DNA of 49,611 nt from Bacteroidia bacterium (GTDB lineage: Bacteria; Bacteroidota; Bacteroidia; J057; JADKCL01), in the NCBI GenBank assembly GCA_020635905.1, contig JACJYV010000012.1, positions 1-49,611 of the forward strand, read 5' to 3'. The position numbers and the translations under genes are program-made. Positions 27,400 to 35,690 of the stretch are shown piece after piece (positions within the stretch are counted from its first letter, which is position 1; each line of letters starts with the position of its first letter). Under the pieces are notes generated by a model. The model was not told where the DNA came from, made no database searches, and saw only the letters and a program-made list of their open reading frames with translations.

Positions 27400-29439
27400 A
27401 TGGTGGCCTATGGCAACGAATTGATGCAGCGCTACGTTTACGACAATCAAAATTTCCGGCTTGTACGGATGAAAACCGAGAAATACACGGATTCGCAAAG
27501 CGGAAGTATCATTACTTATGCCTACCAAGCAGGCACCGCCATTCAGGATACAAAATATTATTATGATCTGAACGGGAATATCTACCAAACCAAAGAAGAC
27601 ACTAACACCGCGGGTGCAAGTGGTTCGGGAAGTTTGATCCGGAATTTTTCCTATGATCCCTTGTATCGCCTGCTTTCTGCAACCGGGCGCGAAGCAGGCG
27701 GATTCTCATCCGCTGATCCTGCTTTTGTTGCGCCCAATGATACCAGTTTGGGCAATACGGATACCTACACCCGTAACTATGAGTACGACGCCCTGGGCAA
27801 CATTTTGCGGCTACAGCATATTCCCAATGTGGGAAGTACCTGGAACCGTTATTTCAACGATTACGACACTGCTCCCAGCAGTGCATACACAAGTGACAAT
27901 CTTGCATCCAAGGTCAAATATGCGGGTACTGTTTACAATTACACCTACGATGCCAACGGCAACCTGATCCAGGAAGGTTCCAACCGCTTATACGAGTGGG
28001 ACCACGCCGACCAACTTCGCGCCTTTTACAACCAGGCAGGGACTTCAGAACCTTCGGTTTATGCACAATATCTCTATGATGCAGGCGGCAACCGTGTCAA
28101 GAAGATAGTACGCAAAAGCTCTGCCAATACGCAAGTCACCGTTTATCTGGACGGGGTAATTGACTACCTTTACGAGATCGACGGATCGAATACAGTTACA
28201 GAAGAATTCAATGACATCCATGTGATGGATGATAGGAAACGTATTGCAGTTCTTTCTGTATACAAGTCAAATTATACAGGAAGTACTTCTTTGCCCATTC
28301 GCTTTAACTTGGAAGACCACCTGGGAAACTCCTCCTGGACCCTGGATGATGTGGGTGCGAAAATCTCCCAAGAGGAATATTATCCATTTGGGGAAAGTTC
28401 GTTTCATGATTTCAGCTACAAGCGGTACCGCTTTGTGGGAAAGGAGCGGGACGAAGAAAGTGGGCTGTATTACTATGGGATGCGCTATTATGCTCCCTGG
28501 ATGTGCAGGTTTATTTCGGTGGACCCGCTCTTTCGGGATTATCCCTGGTACACGCCGTACCAGTATGCTGGGAATAAGCCTATTATTGCGATTGATCTGG
28601 ATGGGTTGGAGGATGAGATTGTTGTTGAATCCGCTTCAGCAAAGAAACCTGTGCAAAATGTAGCAAGTACTTCTGCTAAAACGGCTAGGATTATGGCCGA
28701 TGTAAATAATCTTTCCACACCTAGTTCTCATAGGAAATGGGTGGAAGCTTTAAAGGAAACTATTGTTGAGACTCGTTCAGAAGTGACTGGAGTTGACCAG
28801 GTAAGAGCTTATAAATTCCAGCAGAAAATTGAGGAAAAAATTGCTGTAAAACAGTGGAAGTTTGGATTGGGAAATTGTGCGGCTTCTTGTAAAATTATGC
28901 TCTTGATTGGTGAAGAAGTAATTCCAGATGGAGGAAATCCCATTGATCAAAACAACCCTGGTTTCATAAAAAAAGTTACTCAAAAACTTTTCAGAGAGGA
29001 TAATATGAATGATAGTCAACTTACTAGCAGAACTCAAGGTGATGAGAAATCCCAAAATTGGACAAGAACTAAAGCTACGAGAGCCGACTACTTTGACAAT
29101 CAGAAGCTGAATAAATCCTTTGAAATCGACAACGAACTGCTAATTGACAGAATAAAGGTAAGGAAGGAATCATTTACATTCACTGATATTTCAGACCCAG
29201 ATGCTATTAAAAAACTCAAGGAAGGGCAGTTTATTATTGGATTTGATATTGAGACTAAATATCAAAATGATTTTCCAGGCAACCAATATGGAGATGGCCA
29301 TTATATGGTTTATTTTTACAATCCATTTGACAAGGGATTTTATGGAATAAATCCTATAAGTGGAATGGATTACGACATCAAAAAGGTTGAGTTTGGCCAA
29401 ATAACAAAAGGGGGATTTCACTGCCTTATTAAAAAATGA
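27400..29439 (+). CDS. Orphan RHS cassette 1 with a cysteine-peptidase-like tip (tip 2)
   Basis: Homology to the TcC RHS region begins at about 27358, but the frame is closed upstream, so the first usable ATG is at 27400 (679 aa). It has YD repeats and an RHS core with RYRFVGKERDEESGLYYYGM, ending at IDLDGLED (residue ~400). The core differs clearly from the main gene, so it is an older copy. The last ~280 residues are a different tip: GNCAASCKIMLLIG, then GQFIIGFDIETKYQ and GDGHYMVYFYN...GFYGINPISG. A Cys in a helix start, then a His in a GHYMV strand and an Asn-Pro, resembles C39- or papain-like peptidases; this is inference. It lacks TcB and most of TcC, so it is probably silent or a recombination donor. 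Confidence 0.75.
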   Translation: MVAYGNELMQRYVYDNQNFRLVRMKTEKYTDSQSGSIITYAYQAGTAIQDTKYYYDLNGNIYQTKEDTNTAGASGSGSLIRNFSYDPLYRLLSATGREAGGFSSADPAFVAPNDTSLGNTDTYTRNYEYDALGNILRLQHIPNVGSTWNRYFNDYDTAPSSAYTSDNLASKVKYAGTVYNYTYDANGNLIQEGSNRLYEWDHADQLRAFYNQAGTSEPSVYAQYLYDAGGNRVKKIVRKSSANTQVTVYLDGVIDYLYEIDGSNTVTEEFNDIHVMDDRKRIAVLSVYKSNYTGSTSLPIRFNLEDHLGNSSWTLDDVGAKISQEEYYPFGESSFHDFSYKRYRFVGKERDEESGLYYYGMRYYAPWMCRFISVDPLFRDYPWYTPYQYAGNKPIIAIDLDGLEDEIVVESASAKKPVQNVASTSAKTARIMADVNNLSTPSSHRKWVEALKETIVETRSEVTGVDQVRAYKFQQKIEEKIAVKQWKFGLGNCAASCKIMLLIGEEVIPDGGNPIDQNNPGFIKKVTQKLFREDNMNDSQLTSRTQGDEKSQNWTRTKATRADYFDNQKLNKSFEIDNELLIDRIKVRKESFTFTDISDPDAIKKLKEGQFIIGFDIETKYQNDFPGNQYGDGHYMVYFYNPFDKGFYGINPISGMDYDIKKVEFGQITKGGFHCLIKK

Positions 29440-29448
29440 AATAGCCTT

Positions 29449-30129
29449 ATGAGAAATTTCACGATTATTCTCCTATTTATTCTGTGCCTTTTTCTTGGTT
29501 GGAGTTGCTCAAACCAAGAAAGGCATTATGATCCCCAACAGATTATGGAGGTAAATGACAATTTGCAGCCAACAAATAGAGAATTACAAGTAACTCTTGA
29601 GGACGAATTTAGCTTAATATTATTTCAATCATCCTGCCTAAATTGTCCCTCATTAGGAGTTGAACGAAACCATCCCCTGTATAACATTTTTTACAGGGGA
29701 GAAGTCATATTGGGTGAGATGCTATCATTTAATCAAAAAAAATTTGACCTAATCTCAAACCCAATTGGAGATCCGGAAATTATTTTAAGGGATAGCTCTT
29801 TAATGGTAAAATCTGATAATGGCGATTGGAATGAACCTGAGAATGTTACCATCGAATGGAGCAATAGATCACTTTATTTCTCTTATTTGATTTCTCACTC
29901 AATGGGAAGAAAAGAATATTACCAGATTCACCATTTTATTTCATTAATGCCCGATAAAATAATTAATCACTCCATTTATGTTGATTTTTCTTCCACCTCG
30001 ACCAAAAAGGAAATAAATGAATGGCTTCCCAATTCTCTCGAAATTATTTATAAAGCAAAACAAAACGTGGAGAATTGCAAGTTCAGATACAAAGGAAAAG
30101 AGGCCACTGCCACTACCAATAGCGAATAA
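29449..30129 (+). CDS. Lipoprotein, candidate immunity protein for tip 2
   Basis: The 226-aa protein starts 9 bp after cassette 1. It has a lipoprotein signal: MRNF, a hydrophobic core, and the lipobox LGWSC, with Cys ~20 becoming the lipidated N-terminus. The mature part is soluble and predicted beta-rich, with QVTLEDEFSLILFQSSCLNC and VTIEWSNRSLYFSYLISH. I recognise no family. Immunity to tip 2 is inferred from tight linkage and matching AT-rich composition. A membrane-anchored immunity protein would fit a tip that acts or arrives in the periplasm. Confidence 0.65.
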   Translation: MRNFTIILLFILCLFLGWSCSNQERHYDPQQIMEVNDNLQPTNRELQVTLEDEFSLILFQSSCLNCPSLGVERNHPLYNIFYRGEVILGEMLSFNQKKFDLISNPIGDPEIILRDSSLMVKSDNGDWNEPENVTIEWSNRSLYFSYLISHSMGRKEYYQIHHFISLMPDKIINHSIYVDFSSTSTKKEINEWLPNSLEIIYKAKQNVENCKFRYKGKEATATTNSE

Positions 30130-30193
30130 TTTATCCCCCAAGCCTCATTATTAACTTTTGTTGTTTAACGCGCAACTGCTACGCAGCAAAAGC

Positions 30194-30207
30194 GTCCCTT
30201 AAGGAAC
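30194..30207. repeat. Cassette-junction motif, third copy
   Basis: GTCCCTTAAGGAAC is preceded by CTACGCAGCAAAAGC. This matches the TACGCA, A-rich, CCTTA/AAGGAAC pattern of the two copies before cassette 1. RHS homology of cassette 2 begins 57 nt later at 30264, just after an in-frame TAA at 30255-30257. Confidence 0.5.
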
Positions 30208-30263
30208 AAAAATGAGAAAACGCCTTACTTTCAACAATACTTTGAACAAAGCCTTAAAGCAAC

Positions 30264-33192
30264 CTGGGCCGGACCATTTCTGTGATCGACCGCAACGGGC
30301 AAACCTCTGCGGATTGGTATGAGTTGAAGTATGAGTATGATATCAGGGGGAATGCTCTCAAAACCTACGACTACAAAGGCCGGATTCAGGTCTCCCACGT
30401 TTACTCCCTCGCCAACCAGCCCCTCAAAACCACCCACCTCGAAAGCGGTAGCAGCACGGTCGTGATTGACGCCTCAGGCCGTCCCCTGGAAACCCGCGAT
30501 GCAAAAGGAGCCTTCTCGGTTTCCATCGTGGATGCCCTCATGCGGCCCACCAAGATTTGGGCGCGTGATAATGCTTCGGCCTCCGTTTTCCTGATCCAGG
30601 AAATGACCTATGGGGACTCGGCTGGATTGAGCAATCCTGAAAATGACAATCTCAAAGGACAGCTTTATGAACATTGGGATGAGGCGGGGTATCAGAAATT
30701 TCCAGAATTTGATTTTCGGGGATTGCCAAAGGAAAAGTCCAGGCAAGTCATTCAGGATAGCGATATTCTTAGCGTTATTTCAGGCGGAACCGTTTATCGT
30801 CCTGATTGGTCTGCTACCACACCTCCCTCCCTGGACACGGCCTATGTGACCGAAGACATCGTGTATGATGCATTAGGCCGGGTAAAGAGCATGTTGCTGC
30901 CCGAAGACATGGATGGCTCCAGCTACCGCAAAACCTTGATCCCTGAATATAATTATGCGGGAGGATTGCAGAAGATCAAATTGTACGATCCTGTAACTAC
31001 AACTACGGAAGAATATGTCTCCGAAATTGCCTACAATGCCAGAGGCCAGCGTATCCTCATTGCCTACGGCAATGGCATCATGCAGCGTTATACTTACGAT
31101 TCTCAGAACTATAGATTGAAACGGGTCCGCAGCGAAGGATTTACCATCTCACAAAGCGGCCAGCAAATAACCTACGCCTATAATTCAGGAACCGTACGTC
31201 AGGACCTGATGCATGAATATGACTTGAATGGAAATATAATTCAAACTGTGGACGCCAGCTCCAATGCGGGGGTAGCCGGAAGCGGGTCACTGATCCGGGA
31301 TTTTACTTATGATCCCTTATATCGCCTGCTCACCGCCACAGGTCGCGAAGAAATCAAAATCTGGGACCATGCCAATCCCTTCAGCCACGATGCTACTCCT
31401 TACTCCACGGGTTCTGAAACCAATACCCGCGCCTACACCCGCACCTACGAGTACGATGCACTGGGAAATATCCTGCGCCTCAACCACAACGGCGGAGCTG
31501 GCGCCACCTTCAACCGTTGGTTCAATGATTATAATAATAATCCCGGCACGGCCTACCAAACCAGCAACCTGCTCACGCAGGTTGAATACGGCGGTACAAC
31601 CCAGAGTTACACCTACGATGCCAACGGAAATATGCTCACCGAAGGCAGCAGTCGCTTCCATGTCTGGGATCATTCCGACCAGCTTCAGGCTTTTTATGTA
31701 AGTGCTTCAAGCTCGATTTCGATCCCGATAAGCATCTATCGGGATTGCGCAATACCTGTATGATGCTGGCGGCAACAGGGTCAAAAAAGTAGTCTGGAAA
31801 TCAGGTGGTGATGCCCAGGTAACGGTGTATGTGGACGGCGTAATGGACCACATTTACGATATCGATCCTTCCACTTACACTAAATCCTACGAGCATACGG
31901 AGTTACATATCATGGATGGACGGAGTCGCATTGCGCGGCGGAGGACGGGTACGCCTTATACTTCGGATACTTCAGGTACGATAAAGTACAATTTGGAGGA
32001 TCATCTTGGAAGTTCATCCGTGACATTGGATGTAAATGGAGCTTTGTTTTCGAAGGAGGAATATTTTCCCTTCGGTGAAACGAGCTTTGGGAGTTTTGCA
32101 AAGAAGCGGTACAGGTATGTCGGGAAGGAGAAGGATGAGGAATCGGGGTTGTACTACTACGGCGCGCGGTATTATGCAGCCTGGACGTGTAGGTTTGTGA
32201 GTGTGGATCCGTTGGCGTTGTCTATGCCGTTTATGGCGCCGTATGTGTATGCGGCCAATGATCCCATTGGGCAGTTTGATGTGGATGGGATGAATCCGTC
32301 GGGGGGTGGGGGGGATGGGCTTATTGGTCCTGCAACAAAGGCCGCTGAAGCAGCTATTCCAATAGTTCAAGGAAAAACTGTTACAATTACGGCTAAGATT
32401 GAGGGTTCTGTTGATTCTACTAAAACCAACCAAACGGACTTTTTCAGCGGAGTGGTAGATGGGTTGGTTGAGACCTATATCAATATTGGTATTCTTGTAA
32501 TTAGCCCAGGCCCGGTTTTGTTAGACAAGATTGCCGAGGGGATGAAAGAAACTTTCAGCTCTACTGAGAGCATCTATAAGTTTTTGCTTGGAATATGGAT
32601 TCCAAGTTGGAATACTGGCTGCCAGTGGATGATCGATGTCGTAGAAAAACTTGGGAAAGGCAATAATTATGGTGCAGGGAAAATTTTGGGAGGAAAAATA
32701 GCTGAAGCGAGCGTTGTGTTGTTTGCGGAATTGATTAATTTGCCCAAGAGTACCAGGAACGAAATTAAACCTGGAGAGGGTGAGATACCCATTGAGCAGG
32801 TAAATTCTGTTGCAGAGGAGGTACCGATTGAGATGGAGGGGGTTGAAGCGAGGAGTGGAGGAACCTCTGAGGGGGTAGATGGCATAATTTCTAATAAATT
32901 AAGAGTTCAAAAGCAGGTGGATGAACATATAATCGGTGGGTCAAGATTAGGTACAAACAGTTACTTAAATAGTGTTGATGATGCAACAAGAGTTCTTAAC
33001 GCAGCTAATAGTGGTGAAGCAATAGTGTTAAGTACGAACCTTGGGCAAAACAGGGCTTATGTTCAGTATAATAATGTAACAGGGTATTATAATAATAATG
33101 GTGTTATAATACCAACTAATAAATTCTTAATTAAGGGTGGAAAGTCTTCTACTGTGGTTCCTATTCACCCGAATTCAACAACATTTAGATAA
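30264..33192 (+). pseudogene. Orphan RHS cassette 2, frameshifted, with an RNase-like tip (tip 3)
   Basis: RHS homology to the main gene starts at 30264 (LGRTISVIDRNG); the first start-like codon is GTG at 30282. DNA identity with the main gene is very high, with a stretch of over 100 bp identical around 22959-23071. At 31722-31745 a hairpin insert adds a net 19 bp, so the first frame ends at 31763. The second frame continues the protein from 31747 to 33192. The RHS core ends at FDVDGMNPSGGGG. The tip has a hydrophobic middle (GILVISPGPVLLDKIAEG) and ends with KQVDEHIIGGSR, GYYNNNGVIIPTNKF and STVVPIHPN, somewhat like Ntox50-type RNase toxins (tentative). Lacking a start and with a frameshift, it is not expressible as one protein. 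Confidence 0.8.
31722..31745. repeat. Small palindromic insert in RHS cassette 2
   Basis: ATCCCGATA (31722-31730) and TATCGGGAT (31737-31745) are perfect 9-bp arms around AGCATC. The main TcBC gene has only AAATTT at the matching place, so 19 net bases were gained and the frame broken. It resembles the CCCCGAA-AGCA-TTCGGGG hairpin at 36996-37013, both with AGCA in the loop. Confidence 0.75.
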
Positions 33193-33197
33193 ATATT

Positions 33198-33503
33198 ATG
33201 ACAGACGAACAAAGAAAATTCGAGTTGTACCTAATAGTGCTTAGGTTTCTAGCATTCAAAATAACAAATAATCTAAATAGAATATATATGGACGTTAATT
33301 TGAAGTCAAACAAAATTCTATTAACTGCTTATTACTTAAATTATCCTACAGAAGTAGAGGAGGAATTATTGGATGATGTTGTGACAAATAGCAATGCACA
33401 TATTCCAGATATGTTCATTGAAAGTCAAACAAAATTAACTAAGGAACACAATAAGAATGAGCAACATGATTTCATTGTATTCGCAGTTAATGATGAAATA
33501 TAA
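33198..33503 (+). CDS. Candidate immunity protein for tip 3
   Basis: The 101-aa acidic protein begins 5 bp after the cassette 2 stop. It contains LYLIVLRFLAFKITNNLNRI, ILLTAYYLNYPTEVEEELLD and DVVTNSNAHIPD, a compact alpha/beta small immunity-like protein. I do not recognise the family. Its position directly after a toxin tip and before another tip remnant fits an immunity gene. It has its own ATG, so it could still be expressed even though its toxin is broken. Confidence 0.6.
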   Translation: MTDEQRKFELYLIVLRFLAFKITNNLNRIYMDVNLKSNKILLTAYYLNYPTEVEEELLDDVVTNSNAHIPDMFIESQTKLTKEHNKNEQHDFIVFAVNDEI

Positions 33504-33835
33504 TAGATGCCGCTAAGGGAGGTACGAGCTTTGCAGAAGGTTCATTCTCTGTATTTAATTGGAAAGGTTACCCGGCAGGGGGAATAAAACCAACTGGGAC
33601 GCTTAGATTACTGGAAGGCGCAGAAACCACATCAGCACGAAATTTAGCAAATTCAACAAATGCCGCTATGCGTAGAGCAAAACCTGAAATGTTTAAAGGG
33701 TTGCAAATACACGAAATACATCCAGTAAAATTTGGCGGTAGTCCAACAGACCTTTCAAACAAAATTTTCTTGACACCATCGCAACATGCCCAATACACTA
33801 ACTTTTGGAATGCGTTAATGCGAAGCACTAAATAA
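33497..33835 (+). pseudogene. HNH-type toxin tip remnant (tip 4), no start codon
   Basis: A frame open from 33497 to TAA at 33833-33835 has no start codon at its beginning and no RHS core. It encodes DAAKGGTSFAEGSFSVFNWK, then a ~55-aa end starting at an internal ATG (33668): GLQIHEIHPVKFGG, SPTDLSNKIFL and QHAQYTNFW. The HEIHPVKFGG...N..FL...H pattern matches HNH/SHH-like nuclease tips of RHS and other polymorphic toxins. It begins within a few bases of the previous immunity stop and looks like a displaced tip that lost its delivery part. The next gene is a SUKH immunity protein, which commonly guards such nucleases. Confidence 0.7.
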
Positions 33836-33842
33836 TATATCA

Positions 33843-34208
33843 ATGGCAACAATAGACAGAAATACAGCACCAACAACACAGGAAATAGAAACCTTGTTAA
33901 AACAGATAGATTTTAGTTTGCCTAACGGGTTTATAGATTTCTTTAAGGAAACAAATGGTGCGGATATTAGCACAGACGAGAAGAATATTCTTTTATGGGC
34001 GCTGACTGATATGGTGCAACTGAATAAGGAATACAATGTAGAAGAGTTTGCCCCTGAGTTTTTTATTTTTGGTTCTGATGGAGGTGATACCGCTTTTGCA
34101 ATAGAGAAAAGCACAGGAGATATTTACGAAATGCCTTTTATTGGCATGTCAAAGGAAGAAGCTGTTTTTAAGAACAAGACTTTTACGGAATTTATAGAGA
34201 GCATATAA
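33843..34208 (+). CDS. SUKH (SMI1/KNR4) family immunity protein
   Basis: The 121-aa protein matches the SUKH fold along its length: LPNGFIDFFKETNGAD near residue 30, LNKEYNVEEFAPEFFIFGSD in the middle, the GSDGGDTAFAIEKSTGDIY hallmark, then MPFIGMSKEEA and a closing FTEFIESI. SUKH proteins bind and neutralise diverse nuclease and other tips in contact-dependent and RHS toxin systems. It lies 7 bp after the HNH-like remnant, so it is very likely that tip's cognate immunity protein, kept after the toxin was displaced. The gene is intact. Confidence 0.88.
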   Translation: MATIDRNTAPTTQEIETLLKQIDFSLPNGFIDFFKETNGADISTDEKNILLWALTDMVQLNKEYNVEEFAPEFFIFGSDGGDTAFAIEKSTGDIYEMPFIGMSKEEAVFKNKTFTEFIESI

Positions 34209-34289
34209 AAGCAGAAATCAATAACATCAAAGCCCAGGCATTCCGCTTGATTAACCCAAAAACCTTTAGTGAGCGGGGGAGTCTCTCCC

Positions 34290-34676
34290 CTACTTATGAG
34301 GCATCTCCGTCACCCCATCCCAGGCCTCGGGGAGGCCGTAGGTGAGAAAACGGTTGCAGCGGGTAATATACAGACTGGCGGCCGGGTCGGGGAACACCTT
34401 TAAAACCTCCCTGAATGCCACTTTGGCGGCTTCAAACTGAGAGGAAAGATAGAACTCCACGCCCCGCTCAAAGGAGTCGTGGGTTTGCAGCTTGAGCTGG
34501 CGCTCTGCGGGCAAATCTCCGTCAATCACTTCGTAAATGACCACGGGATGGTCTTTGCCTTTGGCCCGCACCTTGTCCATCATGCGCAGATTGAATTCCC
34601 CCGGATTGGCCAGCCGGCTCAGGGTCTCCTCGGTTATGAGCAGGGTGCCGCCGTAAAATTTGGTCATGCCTTCCAC
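34290..34676 (-). pseudogene. C-terminal remnant of a class III adenylate/guanylate cyclase
   Basis: About 128 codons remain, beginning at a GTG inside the cyclase motif (VEGMTKFYGGTLLITEETL) and running through VRAKGKDHPVVIYEVIDGD. They end with a TPR-like tail (FERGVEFYLSSQFEAAKVAF, then LYITRCNRFL) and EAWDGVTEMPHK. In intact family members this follows a full catalytic domain with the two metal-binding Asp residues, absent here. The frame upstream (HPGR) does not continue the cyclase. It is a 5'-truncated leftover, probably from rearrangement at the edge of the toxin island. Confidence 0.75.
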
Positions 34677-35690
34677 CCTGCCGGGGTGGTGCGGCGCAAC
34701 TTCTCAAAAGTGGCCACAGGTTTTGTGTGGGTTGGGGTATTTACCTTGCTGCTTTCTGGTAAGAATATTAAGGCTCTTATTGAATCCACTTCAAAAATAG
34801 CCATCTGATTTAGCCATCAAGAATGATCTCAGGTGCTCCAAATCCTCCCAAAAGTGGGTCGAAGACTCGACCCTCGGGGTTCCTCCGTCCGTCGGGGCGC
34901 CCTGCTTACCGCAGACCGCGCCCCGACCGCCCGCCGCAGTAGCGGGCGCCCTCCAGCCCCCTCACGCACAGGTGGGGGAACCCCCACAATAGAACTGAAA
35001 AAAAGCAGCATGAAATGGAGCCCTTGACCAGACCTTCAGAAAAGCAAAAGCTTTCCCTAAAAAAAATCCTAACCAACTGATTCTCTGTGGCCCTCTGTGT
35101 CCTCCGTGGTAAAAAAACACCCTAAAAGCGGAAGCTTTCCCTCAAAACACCCAAAACTTTGTGTCCTTTGGGTAACTTGGTGAACTTTGTGTTAAATCAC
35201 CCCCAAAAAGCGATAGCTTTTCATCAAAAAACCTCTTGGCGACTATTCCTGACTCTGTGCCCTGTGTTAAAAAACACCCCAAAGCGGAAGCTTCCAAGGA
35301 AACTTCCAAAACCCTTTGTGCCCTTCTCCAAAGGAGTGCCCTTGGCATGAGTCTTTGTGTTAAAACTTCCCCCAAAGCGGAAGCTTTCAAATAAACCTCC
35401 TGACCACTCCAATTGACTCCTCCATAGGAGTGCCCTTGGCATGTGGCTCTGTGTTTTAAAAAAATACACAAGTGGAAGCTTCCACCCCCAAAAGTCCTTC
35501 GTGTCCTCCGCGAACCTTCGTGACCTTTGTGTTAAAACTTCCCACAGAAGCGGAAGCTTCCAAATAAACCTCCTGACCACTCCAACTGGCTCTGTGGCCT
35601 CTGTGTTTTTATTAACTTCCAACGACCACCAACCACTAACCCCCAACCACCCACACCCCCCAATCCGAAAAATTTCCCTAAATTTCGCCC
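34677..35690. other. Gene-free repeat region
   Basis: About 1 kb without a credible gene. 34856-34873 is a perfect hairpin (GGGTCGA-AGAC-TCGACCC) followed by a GC-rich stretch to ~35000. From 35040 to 35615 there is an array of degenerate repeats (see next entry). The end (35615-35680) is ACCACCAACCACTAA-type low-complexity DNA, which runs into the aminopeptidase start. Confidence 0.7.
35041..35615. repeat. Degenerate hairpin repeat array
   Basis: At least six short hairpins with GCTT/AAGC-type stems recur at ~80-100 bp spacing. Clear ones are at 35041-35054 (AAAGC-AAAA-GCTTT), 35125-35138 (AAAGC-GGAA-GCTTT), 35206-35221 (AAAAGC-GATA-GCTTTT), 35281-35294, 35374-35387 and 35547-35560 (GAAGC-GGAA-GCTTC); a degraded one is near 35470. 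Between them are TTTGTGTTAAA and 'gtgtcctttg/ccttcgtgacc' phrases typical of dispersed Bacteroidota repeats. Stem changes are compensated, which argues for selection or recent copying of a folded unit. Confidence 0.65.

Noticed and set aside
34276..34290. Terminator between the SUKH gene and the cyclase remnant
   Set aside because: A 6-bp GGGGAG/CTCCCC stem exists but no T-run follows on either strand.
35041..35615. CRISPR array
   Set aside because: Units are irregular, very short and degenerate, with no equal-length unique spacers and no cas genes.
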